A DNA stretch of 64,000 nt from positions 1 to 64,000 of the forward strand of contig CAXXRT010000044.1 in NCBI GenBank assembly GCA_963666945.2, read 5' to 3'. Position 1 is the first letter of the stretch; every line of letters starts with the position of its first letter. This document shows positions 17,275-28,991 of this stretch, piece after piece. Made by a program: the position numbers and the translations under genes. The stretch is from G963666945 sp963666945. GTDB lineage: Bacteria; Bacteroidota; Bacteroidia; Bacteroidales; Marinifilaceae. Under the pieces are notes generated by a model that saw only the letters and a program-made list of their open reading frames with translations, was not told the DNA's origin and made no database searches.

Positions 17275-18564
17275 ATGGATATTTATAAGCTCTACTCCCT
17301 TTTTCTTAAAAATCCAAAGATTTGTACTGATACAAGAAATATTGTTAAAGACTCAATATTCTTTGCACTAAAAGGGGAATCATTCAATGGAAATAAGTTT
17401 GCAGATGATGCTGTTAAGAAAGGTTGTGCCTACGCAGTAATTGATCAGGCAGAATATAAAAAATCCGATAAATATATTTTGGTTGAAGATACGTTGAAAG
17501 CATTACAAGAACTTGCAAAACTTCACCGCAAACAACTTAAAATACCATTTATTGGAATTACCGGCACTAACGGTAAAACAACCACAAAAGAACTTATAAA
17601 TAAGGTTCTTTCAAGAAAGTTTAAGACACATGCCACACATGGCAATTTAAACAATCATATAGGCGTTCCTCTTACTATCTTAGATACTCCAAAGGATACT
17701 GAGATTGCAATAATTGAGATGGGGGCAAATCATCCGGGAGAAATTGCAATTTTAAGCAATATTGCAAATCCTGATTATGGGATTATTACAAATATAGGAA
17801 GAGCCCACCTCGAAGGTTTTGGATCCTTTGAAGGAATATTGCAAACAAAAAAAGAACTATACGATTATATTAAAGAATCGAATGGTTATATCTTTGTCAA
17901 TTATGATGACAGTCTTCTTATGGACATTTCAGAGGGAATAAAACGAATCACCTATGGCAACAGCATAAATGCCAACAGTAAGGGTAAGTATGTACAGGCA
18001 TCACCATTCATGATCATGGAGTTACATAGTAAGAAAGGGATATTATACGTACGTTCCAATCTTATTGGCAACTATAATTTCGAAAATGCTATGGCAGCAG
18101 CTTGTATTGGACGACATTTTAAGATAGACGATATAGAAATAAAACAGGCCATTGAGTCGTATATACCCTCTAACAACCGTTCCCAGTTAATGAAGACAGA
18201 GAACAATATTGTAATTGTCGACGCATATAATGCAAATCCCACAAGTATGACTGTATCCATTAATAACTTTTCGCAAATAAAGGCAAATCATAAATCTCTT
18301 ATTCTTGGTGATATGCTGGAATTAGGAAGTGTTAGCAAACAAGAACACGATAATATTATACATCTTCTTATTGAAAATAAATTCAGCAATGTATATCTTG
18401 TAGGTAACATGTTTTACAATACAACAATATACCATGACTTTAAAAAATTTAGGGAAGTAAATGAATTGATGGTTTATCTAAAAGAAAACCCGTTAACAGG
18501 ACACACTGTTCTTATAAAGGGGTCGAGAGGAATAAAACTGGAAAAATGTATTGAACTATTATAA
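17275..18564 (+). CDS. murF: UDP-N-acetylmuramoyl-tripeptide--D-alanyl-D-alanine ligase
   Basis: 429 aa Mur ligase with an N-terminal UDP-binding domain, the ATP loop GITGTNGKTTTKEL (about residues 94-107), NLNNHIGVPLTIL, EMGANHPGEIA (the MurF-type segment) and a C-terminal domain with VDAYNANPTSM. It adds D-Ala-D-Ala to UDP-MurNAc-tripeptide in the cytoplasm, the last soluble step of peptidoglycan precursor synthesis. The gldJ-murF adjacency is conserved in Bacteroidota. No sign of truncation. Confidence 0.94.
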   Translation: MDIYKLYSLFLKNPKICTDTRNIVKDSIFFALKGESFNGNKFADDAVKKGCAYAVIDQAEYKKSDKYILVEDTLKALQELAKLHRKQLKIPFIGITGTNGKTTTKELINKVLSRKFKTHATHGNLNNHIGVPLTILDTPKDTEIAIIEMGANHPGEIAILSNIANPDYGIITNIGRAHLEGFGSFEGILQTKKELYDYIKESNGYIFVNYDDSLLMDISEGIKRITYGNSINANSKGKYVQASPFMIMELHSKKGILYVRSNLIGNYNFENAMAAACIGRHFKIDDIEIKQAIESYIPSNNRSQLMKTENNIVIVDAYNANPTSMTVSINNFSQIKANHKSLILGDMLELGSVSKQEHDNIIHLLIENKFSNVYLVGNMFYNTTIYHDFKKFREVNELMVYLKENPLTGHTVLIKGSRGIKLEKCIELL

Positions 18565-18617
18565 ATAATATTCGTATTTTTAGAAACTAAACGTCAATAA
18601 TATTAAACCACCAAACC

Positions 18618-19343
18618 GTGAACAACAGCATAGTAATAATTCCAACATATAACGAAAAAGAAAATATAGAGAAGATAGTCAGGAAAGTCTTCTCACTTGA
18701 AAAGGATTTCGATATACTGATAATTGAGGATAATTCTCCTGACGGTACAGCCAACATTGTAAAAGATCTCCAAAAAGAGTTTCCTCAGCTTCACATGGTT
18801 GAAAGAAAAGGGAAGCTTGGCTTAGGGACTGCATATATAACAGGATTCAAATGGTCAATTGAGCATGGTTATGAATATATCTTTGAAATGGATGCTGACT
18901 TTTCCCATAATCCTGAAGATCTTATAAGATTATATAAAGCCTGTGCTGAAGAAGGTAACGATTTGGCAATAGGCTCAAGATATGTATCCGGGGTTAATGT
19001 GGTTAACTGGCCAATGGGAAGAGTTCTTATGTCATATTTTGCATCTAAATATGTAAAAACAGTGACAGGAATGAATGTAAATGATGCCACAGCCGGCTTT
19101 ATATGCTACACAAAAAAAGTACTTGAAAAAATAGACCTTGACAACATTCGCTTTAAGGGTTATGCCTTTCAAATAGAGATGAAATTTACGGCCTGGAAAT
19201 TCGGATTTAAGGTAAAGGAAGTACCCATTATTTTCACTGACCGTACAGAAGGAACTTCTAAAATGAGTGGAGGAATATTCAACGAAGCTTTCTGGGGTGT
19301 AATTACTATGAAAATACGTAGCTGGTTTAAAAAATACAATTAA
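18618..19343 (+). CDS. GT2 glycosyltransferase, polyprenol-phosphate mannose/glucose synthase-like
   Basis: 241 aa starting at GTG. Features of the DPM1-like GT2 family: IIPTYNEKENIE at the N-terminus, the EDNSPDGT nucleotide segment (residues 37-44), the DxD motif MDADFSHNPED (Asp92 and Asp94), and GSRYVSG. There is no C-terminal membrane domain, so this is a short soluble or peripheral form. It likely transfers a sugar from a nucleotide donor to a polyprenyl phosphate carrier. In Bacteroidota such genes commonly sit next to pyrC, as here (11 nt apart). The donor sugar cannot be told from sequence. Confidence 0.88.
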   Translation: MNNSIVIIPTYNEKENIEKIVRKVFSLEKDFDILIIEDNSPDGTANIVKDLQKEFPQLHMVERKGKLGLGTAYITGFKWSIEHGYEYIFEMDADFSHNPEDLIRLYKACAEEGNDLAIGSRYVSGVNVVNWPMGRVLMSYFASKYVKTVTGMNVNDATAGFICYTKKVLEKIDLDNIRFKGYAFQIEMKFTAWKFGFKVKEVPIIFTDRTEGTSKMSGGIFNEAFWGVITMKIRSWFKKYN

Positions 19344-19354
19344 ACTACCTATCA

Positions 19355-20686
19355 ATGAACTATATAATAAAAAATGCCAATATCGTTAACGAGGGTAAAA
19401 TATTCAAAGCATCCCTTGTTATTGAAGGAAAATATATTAAAAGCATAATTACTTCAGGAATACTTCCTGAAGAAGGCTATGAAGAGATTGATGCTGATGG
19501 AAAATATCTGATTCCCGGAGTCATAGACGATCAGGTTCATTTCCGTGAACCAGGATTAACACATAAGGGCGATATCGAAGAAGGCTCCAGAGCAGCAGTA
19601 GCCGGAGGTATAACATCCTTCATGGATATGCCTAATGTAAATCCTCAAACAACAACTTTGGAACTCCTGGAAGACAAATTCCGTATTGCTTCTGAAAAAT
19701 CATTGGCAAACTATTCTTTTTATCTGGGAGCCACTAACGAAAATATTGAAGAGATAAAAAAAGCAAATCCCCGTGAAATATGTGGACTTAAACTTTTTAT
19801 GGGATCATCCACAGGAAATATGCTTGTTGATAAAGAAGAACAGCTATCAGAAATCTTCAAAAACTCACCAATGCTTATTACAACACACTGTGAGGATACA
19901 CCTTTAATTAACCAAAACCTTAATACATATAAAGAAAAATACGGAGATAATATTCCTGTAGAATTTCATCCTTCAATTCGCTCTACTGAAGCTTGCTACA
20001 AATCATCTTCCCTGGCTGTAAGACTTGCAAAAAAATACAATAGCAGACTTCATATTCTTCACCTTTCAACAGGCATGGAGACAGAGCTATTCGGAAAAGA
20101 GCCAAGAAAAGAAAAATTAATAACAGCGGAAGTCTGTGTTCATCATCTATGGTTCAACGACAGTGCTTATAAAGAAAAAGGCAGTCTTGTCCGCTGGAAC
20201 CCTGCAATAAAAACAGAAGAGGACAGAAAAGCCCTTCTAAACGCCTTAAAAGATGGGCGCATTGACGTTGTTGCAACAGACCATGCCCCTCATACTATGG
20301 AGGAAAAAACAGGTCCTTATACTAAAGCTGCAAGCGGTGGACCACTCGTTCAGCATTCCCTTGTAGCAATGCTTGAACTTTCTAAAAAAGGTGAAATCAC
20401 ATTAGAACAAGTAGTTGATAAAATGTGTCATGCTCCTGCAGATATCTTCAATATTGACAGAAGAGGATATATAAAAGAAGGTTATTATGCCGATTTATGT
20501 TTAGTTTCTAAAGAAAAATGGACTGTAGAAAAAGATAACATTCTATACAAATGTGGGTGGTCACCTTTCGAGGGCACTACATTCAGCCATAAGGTTAAAA
20601 CAACTTTTGTCAATGGTAAAATAGTTTACGATAAAGGTGTTTTTTATACAAAAAACAAAGGTCTAAGGCTAAAGTTTAACAGATAA
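19355..20686 (+). CDS. pyrC: Dihydroorotase (class I type)
   Basis: 443 aa amidohydrolase with GVIDDQVHFREPG (His62, Arg64), ITSFMDMPNVNPQT, GLKLFMGSSTGNM (probable carboxylated Lys in the family pattern), TTHCED, HILHLST, and the metal-binding ATDHAPH (Asp309). It catalyses the reversible cyclisation of carbamoyl-aspartate to dihydroorotate in pyrimidine synthesis. The alternatives allantoinase and hydantoinase share the fold, but the DMPN and HFREPG motifs and common annotation in Bacteroidota favour dihydroorotase. It follows the GT2 gene by 11 nt and is followed by a terminator-like hairpin. Confidence 0.9.
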   Translation: MNYIIKNANIVNEGKIFKASLVIEGKYIKSIITSGILPEEGYEEIDADGKYLIPGVIDDQVHFREPGLTHKGDIEEGSRAAVAGGITSFMDMPNVNPQTTTLELLEDKFRIASEKSLANYSFYLGATNENIEEIKKANPREICGLKLFMGSSTGNMLVDKEEQLSEIFKNSPMLITTHCEDTPLINQNLNTYKEKYGDNIPVEFHPSIRSTEACYKSSSLAVRLAKKYNSRLHILHLSTGMETELFGKEPRKEKLITAEVCVHHLWFNDSAYKEKGSLVRWNPAIKTEEDRKALLNALKDGRIDVVATDHAPHTMEEKTGPYTKAASGGPLVQHSLVAMLELSKKGEITLEQVVDKMCHAPADIFNIDRRGYIKEGYYADLCLVSKEKWTVEKDNILYKCGWSPFEGTTFSHKVKTTFVNGKIVYDKGVFYTKNKGLRLKFNR

Positions 20687-20725
20687 CCTTAGTTACTACA
20701 TATTACTTTATTTCAAAAATATTAT

Positions 20726-20776
20726 AAAGACCAGTAGACATATAAAAGCATTACTAGTGCTAGCTCTCTGGTCTTT
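20726..20776 (+). terminator. Probable terminator after pyrC
   Basis: AAAGACCAG (20726-20734) pairs perfectly with CTGGTCTTT (20768-20776) around a 33-nt loop that has a short inner pairing (AGCA/TGCT), and a T-rich stretch follows. The remaining gap to 21020 is AT-rich with no gene or clear promoter motif recognised. Confidence 0.6.
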
Positions 20777-21020
20777 CTATTCTTTTTTCTGTATACTCAA
20801 AACAAACACACCCCTTACCATAAAAGAAGCCTGCCTACGTCTTTAAATACTATTTATTTAAATGTATTTACATTTATTGATTATCTGTTTTCAATAAAAA
20901 ATTGCTTACCATTCCATCATCCAAATATTGAATTCCGCAAATAATTATGTTTTATTACCATTTATTTGTAAATATTGCATAATTTTACAAAATAAATCAT
21001 ATAATTTAAATAGTAAATCC

Positions 21021-24000
21021 ATGAAAACAAGGAATCTAAAAATCTATTGGAGTGCTATTACAAAAATAACATTCTCTATTTCATTATTACTTTTACTAAA
21101 ATTTCAAGTTATTTCTCAGCAAATACTTGTTAACGATGATTTTTCTAACTACACATTAGGTAATATTTGTTCAAATTCAAACTGGACTGGTACATCCAGT
21201 CCTCCAATTATCAACATTGAAAACACAACCCCTATCACCTTCCAGGGATACAATAGCTCCGGAGGGAATTACATAAAATATGATAAGGAATCCACAGACT
21301 ATAACAGCCTTGTTCGTCGAAAGATAATAACAGAAACTGCCAAAGAAGGTGATATCTTTTATTTTTCTTTCCTATTTAAACTAAAGGGAAAACCCGGATA
21401 TAACAGCCATCATTTTATTTCACTTGGTAACTCTTATGATAATATAAAATTTAATTTTCTCCGTATTTTTGCAAGAGGCATAAATAAGGGAATAGAACTG
21501 GGAATAACAAAAGGGAGAAAAATAGTAAACAATACTCCTAATGAAGAAATCACTTGGGGGACTAAAGAGCTAAATCTTAATGAAACTTATTTAATTCTTG
21601 TAAAGTACATTTTTAAAAAAGATAAGGATGAAATATACCTATGGGTAAACCCTAATGTAAACGAAGAACCCAATAAAGATGATTCATACGTACAAAAATC
21701 TGACGGTGAAGACAAACTGTATCCTGATGACAATATAGATGGAATAGATCTTACATATCTAAGCATTACATCACCTGCCCCCATAATTGATGGTATTAAA
21801 CTAGTAAGGGGAAATATTTCCAAGACAGAAGAATCGTGGAATACTTTTAAAAATATTGCATATAATACTCCCCCTCAAATCAAGGACCAGATTGAAGACA
21901 TCTCCGTTCTCGAAAACTCAGAAAACACTACGATATGTCTGAGAAATTACTTTTTAGACTCGGAAGATGAACCCAATGATCTAACATACTCAATAACTAC
22001 AGGCGATACTCAATATTATTCTACCAGCATAGATAATTCCACTGGAAACTTAATAATTGATTATAGTGAGAAAGGCACTATCAGAGACAGTAAAATAACA
22101 ATAAGAGCGACTGATTCCGGAGGAATGTCTATTGATCAGTCATTTTTAATAACCATTAATGCATCTCAAATATCTTTCAATGTAACGGGAAATGAAAACA
22201 TCAATGAAACAGATACTGCAATTAAAACATTTTCAATAATAAAAACCGGAATTACTAATATCAATTCCCAGATTAACTTTACAATAAAGGGAACAGCTCT
22301 CAATAATATTGACTACAAAATAATTGATATTCCCGCAGATAGTCATGAAAATAGCGGAACAATCAACTTTAAACCAAATGAAAATATAAAAACAATTTCA
22401 TTAAAAATAATAGATGATAAGTATGTAGAAGAAAACAAAACTATTACATTAATTTTAAATAACCCCCCAGAAATCAGCAATACACAAATAATTACACCAA
22501 CTGCAACCAAAATAATCAATGACAATGACTTTGCTCCCATTATTAAGCCTGAACAAAGCTATACAATAACCGGAAAATGTAAAACAAACACATTGTTAGG
22601 AACATTAGAAATATCTGATCAAATGTCCGAAACCACACTTCAAAACTGGACAATAGTAAAAAACATTAATATAGATGGGGACATTAATAATGCATTTGAC
22701 ATAAACACCATAACAGGAGAAATTACTATAAATGACGCAGGAGACTTAAATTATGAAATTAATAACAAATTGACTATTCAGGTAAAAGTTAGCGATGGGT
22801 ATAATGTCTCCAATCCAGAAAACATCACAATAAACATAAACAAAACAGATGAAGAAACACCTTCTGATATAATCTACGTTACAACTACCGGAAACGACAA
22901 AAATTCAGGATATAGCTGGAACGATGCTTTAAATACAATACAGGCTGCAATAAATCAGGCCGATAAAACCACAGCCTCAGAAATATGGGTTGCTAAAGGA
23001 ACTTACCTCCCAACTTACCTATACAACGGAAAATATGCCGCTACCACGAACAATGAAGATTTACGCAAAAAAAGTTTTATCATCAGGAATAATATAAAAC
23101 TATATGGAGGATTCTCTGGTATAGAAAAAGATGTATCACAAAGAAAAAAAGAAGATATAAACAATGATGGATATATTTCCCCATGGGAAATAATAAATGA
23201 AACAATTCTATGCGGGAATATCGGATGTCCTGATGATAGTAGGGATAATTGCTATCATGTGCTGTTCTGCAACAATATATATGACAAATCTTCAGAAATT
23301 AATGGTTTTGTGATAAAAGGAGGGTATGCAAACGGCACAGGACTAAATGAAAATTCAGGAGGTGGTATATATTGTGGAGAATACTGTAATATAAAAATAT
23401 CCAACAACATTATAAAAGACAATTCAGCATCTCAAAATGGGGGTGGTATCTTTTGTCAAAACAGCAAAACCAATATAAATACGAACCACATAAGTCACAA
23501 CTCTGCACTAAATGGAGCGGGTATCTATTGTTATAAAGAATGTAATGCCTTTATTATTAAAAATCACATAATAAAAAATAATGCAAAAGAATACGGCGGA
23601 GGTCTTTATTGTACTGAAGAATCTACACCTTTTATAATAAACAACATCATATATAATAATTCTGCTTCCAAATCAGGTGGAGGAATTGTATGTAACCAAA
23701 CAAGCAACGCACATATCACAAACAATACTATTGTTAATAACTCTGCAAATCTATTCGGAGGTGGAATCTTTTGTATTAATGAAAGTACTCCCTTTATAAC
23801 AAATACTATCCTTTGGGGAAACAAAGAAGACAGCAAACCCAACCAGTACAACTCATCAGGCGCAAAAGATCCATATATTTCACACTCAGCAATACAAGGA
23901 GGATTTAAAGGTGATAATATTATTGACCTTAGCCCTGAAAACAACTCAATAAACGGCCCCTGTTTTTATAATACAGAAGAAAATAAAGAAGACTGGAGAA

Positions 24001-27000
24001 TAAGGCTATATTCCATATGTAAAGACAAAGCATCTACAGATACAACAAAACTCTTTCTACCTAAAACCGATATCAGCGGTTATAAAAGAATTCACGGTAC
24101 CACTGACATTGGGGCCTACGAAATACCAATAGATAATTTGCCCAAAGCTGTAAAAAGCATAACCTACGGACAAATGAACTCTGAAGCAGGAATAAATATA
24201 TCAAATACCCAAACATCAGTTCCAGGTCATTTTTCATATAAAAACCCTAAAAAGGAACCTCATGCTGGAGAGGAACAGACCGATACCATTATATTTACCC
24301 CACTAAATAGAAAAGACTTATATAATATTGAGGAAACAATAAAGATAAACGTCAATAAGGCATTAATAACAATAACAGCAGACAACAAATCAAAAAAGTA
24401 CAAAGAAGAAAACCCCATTCTTAGTTTCAGATACGAAGGCTTTAAATACAATGAAGACTACAGTGTTATTGATACCTTACCCATAATTGTAACCACAGGA
24501 GACATCAATTCTAGGACAGGGAATTACCCAATAACTTTCAAAGAAGGTTCAGATAACAATTACGAATTTAAATATATTAGTGGAAATCTTGAAATAATAA
24601 AACAAAATCCAACCATTTCTAAATGGCCTGATATCTTAAAAGAGATCACTTATGGGCAGAAAATATCTGAATCAGTTATCAACAATTCAAATTTCGCATC
24701 ATCAGTAAAAGGTACTTTCTCATTCAAAGAACCTGACAAAATTTTAAATGCAGGGCCCAACCAGAATATAAACATTACATTTACACCAGACGACAATAAT
24801 AATTACAATTCTGTAGAAAAAAGATATACTATAAACGTCAAAAAAGCTTTACTAACAATAACTGCAGATAACAAGTCAAAAAAGTATAAAGAAGAGAATC
24901 CAACCCTTAGTTACAAATACGAAGGATTCAAAAACGATGAAGACTACAACGTTATTGATACTTTACCTATAATTGAAACCACAGGAGATATCAATTCTCC
25001 AACAGGAAATTACCTCATAATATTCAAAAAAGGAGCCGATAACAACTATGACTTTAAATATATAATTGGAAATCTTGAAATAATAAAACAGACTCCTAAC
25101 ATTTCCAAATGGCCTGATATCTTAAAAGAGATCATTTATGGGCAGAAAATATCTGAATCAGTTATCAACAATTCAAATTTCGCATCATCAGTAAAAGGTA
25201 CTTTCTCATTCAAAGAACCTGACAAAATTTTAAATGCAGGTCCAGCCCAGAATATTGACTTCAGATTCACTCCAGAAGACAACAACAATTACAATACTGT
25301 TGAAAAGACTATTTCTATAAATGTCAATAAGGCAATTCTTAAAGTAACAGCAGACAATAAAACAAAAAAGTATAAAGAAGAAAACCCTGATTTTAGTTTT
25401 GAATACGAAGGATTTATAAACAATGAAAACACTGAAGTCATTGACAGAGTACCTATATTAGAAACTTTAGCTGATATAAATTCTCCAACAGGGAATTATC
25501 CAATAACTTTCAAAGAAGGTTCTGATAACAATTACGAATTTAAATATATTAGTGGAAATCTTGAAATAATAAAACAAAACCCAATAATCTCTAAATGGCC
25601 AGATATCTCAAGAGATATTACTTACGGTCAAACTTTATCAGAATACGATATTAATAATTCCTTTTCAACAACATCCGTAAAAGGAACATTTACATTTAAA
25701 GAACCTTTCAATATTTCAAATGCAGGATTAAACCAAAATATTGTTTTAGTATTTACTCCTGATGATAAGAATAACTACTCATCACTTGAAAAAACTTATA
25801 ATATAAACGTGCATAAGGCGATACTCACATTATCTGTAGATAATCAAACAATACATTATGGAGACAATAAACCACAATTCAATATTAAGTATTCCGGATT
25901 TCAAAACAATGAAAATGAGTCCATATTCAACAACCACCCAGTAGCAGAGATTTATGGAAATTGGCCTTTAGCAATAGGACAATATGATATTTTTATCGAT
26001 TTGACCAATATTACTGCCCAAAACTACAAACTTATATCCCATAATGGGAAACTGACAATTTTAAACAATCCACCGGCTTTGGTAAGTAAAATCCCCAATA
26101 TAGCTGTTTTGGAAAACGCAGAAAACAAATATATAGACCTTACAAATTATTTTACCGACATAGAGCAAGTATCTTCGGAACTAACATACACAGTAGAGAG
26201 TGATATTCCCGATCATTTAGATTGCTCGATAAGACCTGACAATCAATTAATAATAGATTTTGAAGAAACTGGAACCCAAAAACCTGAGATCATTGTAATA
26301 AGAGCCACAGATAAATACAACGAATACGCGGAACAAAGTTTTACTATAGAAGTTAGTCCCGGAAAGGCAGACTTTTCTGTATATGGAAATGAATCATTTG
26401 AAGAAGGGAATATAGGTACATGCAGAAAATCATTTACTGTCAACAAACACGGATTAACAAATCAGATATGCAGCGTTGAATATGAGATAAAAGGAAATGC
26501 AAATCTTGGCTCTGATTATCTGATAACGGGAAGAAGCTCAACAGAAAATAATCTTAAGGGGAAACTAATATTTAAAGCCAAACGAACATTCTAAAAACAA
26601 TTAATATTGATATTAATAAGGACAGAAACACAGAACAAGATGAAGATATTCAACTAATAATTAATAATCCTCATTCAGAAGGCAGCAGTACTGCAACAAT
26701 TTCAAATTTTATTGCAATAAAGACCATCTTAAATGACGATCACACACCTGAAATTTCCAAAAATCAAATATTCAAATTAGACGAAAACACAAAGACAGGT
26801 AGTAATATTGGAAAAGTCGAAGCCATTGACAAAGACGATCAAAATAGTCTTCAGAACTGGCAGATAACAGAGTGCAGTAAGGACAATGCCTTTAGTATAA
26901 ATTCCTCAACAGGGGAACTAATTGTCAATAACTCTGATATTTTAGATAAAGAAAAAATCGATAAAATAACACTATATATAAAAGTCAGCGATGGAGCAAA

Positions 27001-27616
27001 CTATAGTAAACCAGAAGAAATAGCCATAGAACTGAACGATATAAACGATGTCATACCCGTAATCCTTCCAACACAGATTTTTTGAAATAAAAGAAGGCAT
27101 CACTAAGGGGTACATTATTTCATCCATCATATTCACTGATGCAGATATAACTCCGGTTGAAGAATACACATGGAATATAGTTAAGAATTTTGATTCCAAC
27201 AACAACGGTATTCCAGCTATAGACATAGATAATAATAACGGCACAATTACAGTCAACGATGCTGAAGAATTTGATTACGAAACAAACAAATCAATCACGT
27301 TCTCTTTGACAGTTAACGATGGAATAAATACAAGTACAGAAGAATCCGTTACAATCAATATCACAGATGTTCCGGAGCCAAATGAAAAACTCACTAGTGG
27401 CTATTTACCCCAACCCTGTCAGAACATTCACCATTATCAATTCAAAAGAAGAAGGAAAACTATTTATTTACAACGACAGTGGGAAACTAACAATCAATAA
27501 AATACTGTTAAAAGGAGAAAATATTATCTACCTAACATCCCTAAGTCCCGGAGTTTACCATTTCCTTATAAAACTTAAATCAAAAACAATAGAGAAAAAC
27601 AATAATAATAGGGTAA
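21021..27616 (+). CDS. Giant T9SS-secreted modular protein (beta-helix, MBG repeats, cadherin/Calx-beta), several apparent frameshifts
   Basis: With five single-base corrections in homopolymers (near 26580, 26595, 27080, 27387 and 27597), the gene encodes 2,196 aa. The chosen ATG gives a signal peptide ending near VISQ. Module order: a concanavalin-like N-terminal region, Calx-beta (~377-503), cadherin-like (~507-610), a right-handed beta-helix rich in NNSASxxGGGI repeats ending in a choice-of-anchor-like INTILWGN segment (~617-1037), four MBG-type repeats with ADNKSKKYKEENP (~1044-1683), more Calx-beta/cadherin, and a T9SS type A-like C-terminal domain (IYPNPVRTF ... LSPGVYHFLI). It is probably a surface adhesin or matrix protein exported by the PorU/PorV system encoded nearby. 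The ligand is unknown. If the shifts are real, the C-terminal sorting signal would be lost. Confidence 0.82.
24615..25240 (+). repeat. Near-identical internal repeats in the MBG region
   Basis: The segments 24615-24754 and 25101-25240 are the same 140 bp with only two differences seen, offset by 486 bp (162 codons). A second pair (around 24507-24605 and 25480-25578) is also almost identical. Other copies in the array are diverged at DNA level, which points to recent duplication or gene conversion inside this gene. Confidence 0.85.
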
Positions 27617-27679
27617 GACACAATACAATAAAGTATCTTATGCAGATCCAAATACATTATCGAACATCCATAATAACCA

Positions 27680-27718
27680 AAACAATAAAGCGTTCCATAA
27701 ATGGCCGCTTTATTGTTT
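27680..27718 (+). terminator. Terminator hairpin after the giant gene
   Basis: AAACAATAAAGCG (27680-27692) pairs with CGCTTTATTGTTT (27706-27718), with an inner CCAT/ATGG helix in the loop, then ATATTTTT. It lies 63 nt beyond the corrected stop codon at 27616. In the uncorrected frame the ORF would run through this hairpin to 27756, which supports the correction. Confidence 0.78.
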
Positions 27719-27821
27719 ATATTTTTAGACAAGGATACTTATTACAAAAAATATAGTCTACCTTTATACCTGGGTGTGTAATCTGAACTCTGAATATGGA
27801 CAGAGTTTATTTTACAGTCAC

Positions 27822-28880
27822 TTACTGTATAAATAACTTACAGCCAGCAGCATTAATCTTAACCTTAGAACCTATATTATTCTTTCCTCCAACTTTCCCC
27901 TCAGAAATATAAGTCCTTTTCTCTGCGGCATTTCTTTTAGTCAGTTCGATGCCCGCAGGAATATCAAGCTTTACATTCCTGGTATGACGAATCTCAAGGT
28001 CATACGCAGCTCCTTCCATAAATGTCAAACCAGTCTTTGCCCTTGTTGTTTTTTAAATCAACCAAAGAAAACATTTTATGAATATTTCTTACATTAATAC
28101 TTCCAAACCATAGTTCAAAAACAAGTTCATCACCAATATCAGAAACCTCATATTTAGTAAGAGAAGATGACCCTCTAAGCACCTCAACCTGTCCCAAACG
28201 ACAAATACCTCTGCTGGATGTTATATTTAACTCATTAGTATTCTCAATCTTAACTTCACTATCTTTACAATTGACACTCAAAAATTCAGCATTTTTTATC
28301 TCTGTAGCACAGGATTTCAATATACACTTCGCTTCTTCAAACTTTTCTACATCAAGCCTTCCACCCTCAACATTTATTTCACATGATTTTTTTAAAGTCC
28401 CAAGCTTAACATCCCCATTCTTGACATCTATATTGATAACCCCAAGATAATCTCCCAGATAAACATTACCATCCCGATTAACTATTTTAAGAGTCACTCC
28501 CCTTGGTAGCATCACCTTATAATCAACCTTAACATAACCTCCTGTAAATAGCTTATTTGCAAATTTTTTAAGATTAAAATTTTCAGCAAAACACAGTAGA
28601 TATACTCAGATAGTTATCTTTTTCAGCAAAATCAACATCTATCTGTTCCAACATTTCTGAAGATGTTTCAGCCTTTTTTGAATCTACTTTAATAAATACA
28701 GAAACCTTAACCTCGCTTTTTTCCCATTGCTCAACATCTATATTTCCATACCTGTTTTCAACAAACACCTGTTTAAAACTCTTGTTGGAAAACACTTTTT
28801 TCGAAGGTCTTTTCTTTCTTTTCAGCTTTCAGAGAGAAACAAAACATACTTACCAAGGAAAGCAATAATAATTTCTTCAT
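27822..28880 (-). CDS. Secreted DUF4097/GIN-type putative adhesin-like protein, three apparent frameshifts
   Basis: Three extra bases, in homopolymers at 28796-28801, 28588-28591 and 28036-28038, split the gene. Removing them gives 351 aa. It begins MKKLLLLSLVSMFCFSLKA, a signal peptide. The body is a series of short beta-strand-like segments (VFVENRYGNIDVEQWEKSEV, VTLKIVNRDGNVYLGDY, IDVKNGDVKLGTLKKSCEI, LDVEKFEEAKCILKSC, VKLDIPAGIELTKRN), the pattern of DUF4097/head-GIN beta-solenoid proteins common in Bacteroidota. A cell-envelope role is likely but unproven. The ECF sigma/anti-sigma genes that often accompany this family are not visible here. Confidence 0.65.
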
Positions 28881-28991
28881 ACCAATAATACTTTTATTAT
28901 CCATTATTCAAACTCAAGTTTAATATTTTTTGTTCTATAATCCCAAAAGAAATAAATCTTTTAAATTAAAAAACCTTAAAAAGAAGCACAA

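Noticed and set aside
20928..21020. Upstream extension of the giant gene to the first in-frame ATG
   Set aside because: It would place 31 residues before the signal peptide; the ATG at 21021 gives a normal export signal.
24150..26070. CRISPR-like array or tandem DNA repeat
   Set aside because: The repeats are in-frame protein repeats of ~486 bp with no short conserved repeat/spacer structure.
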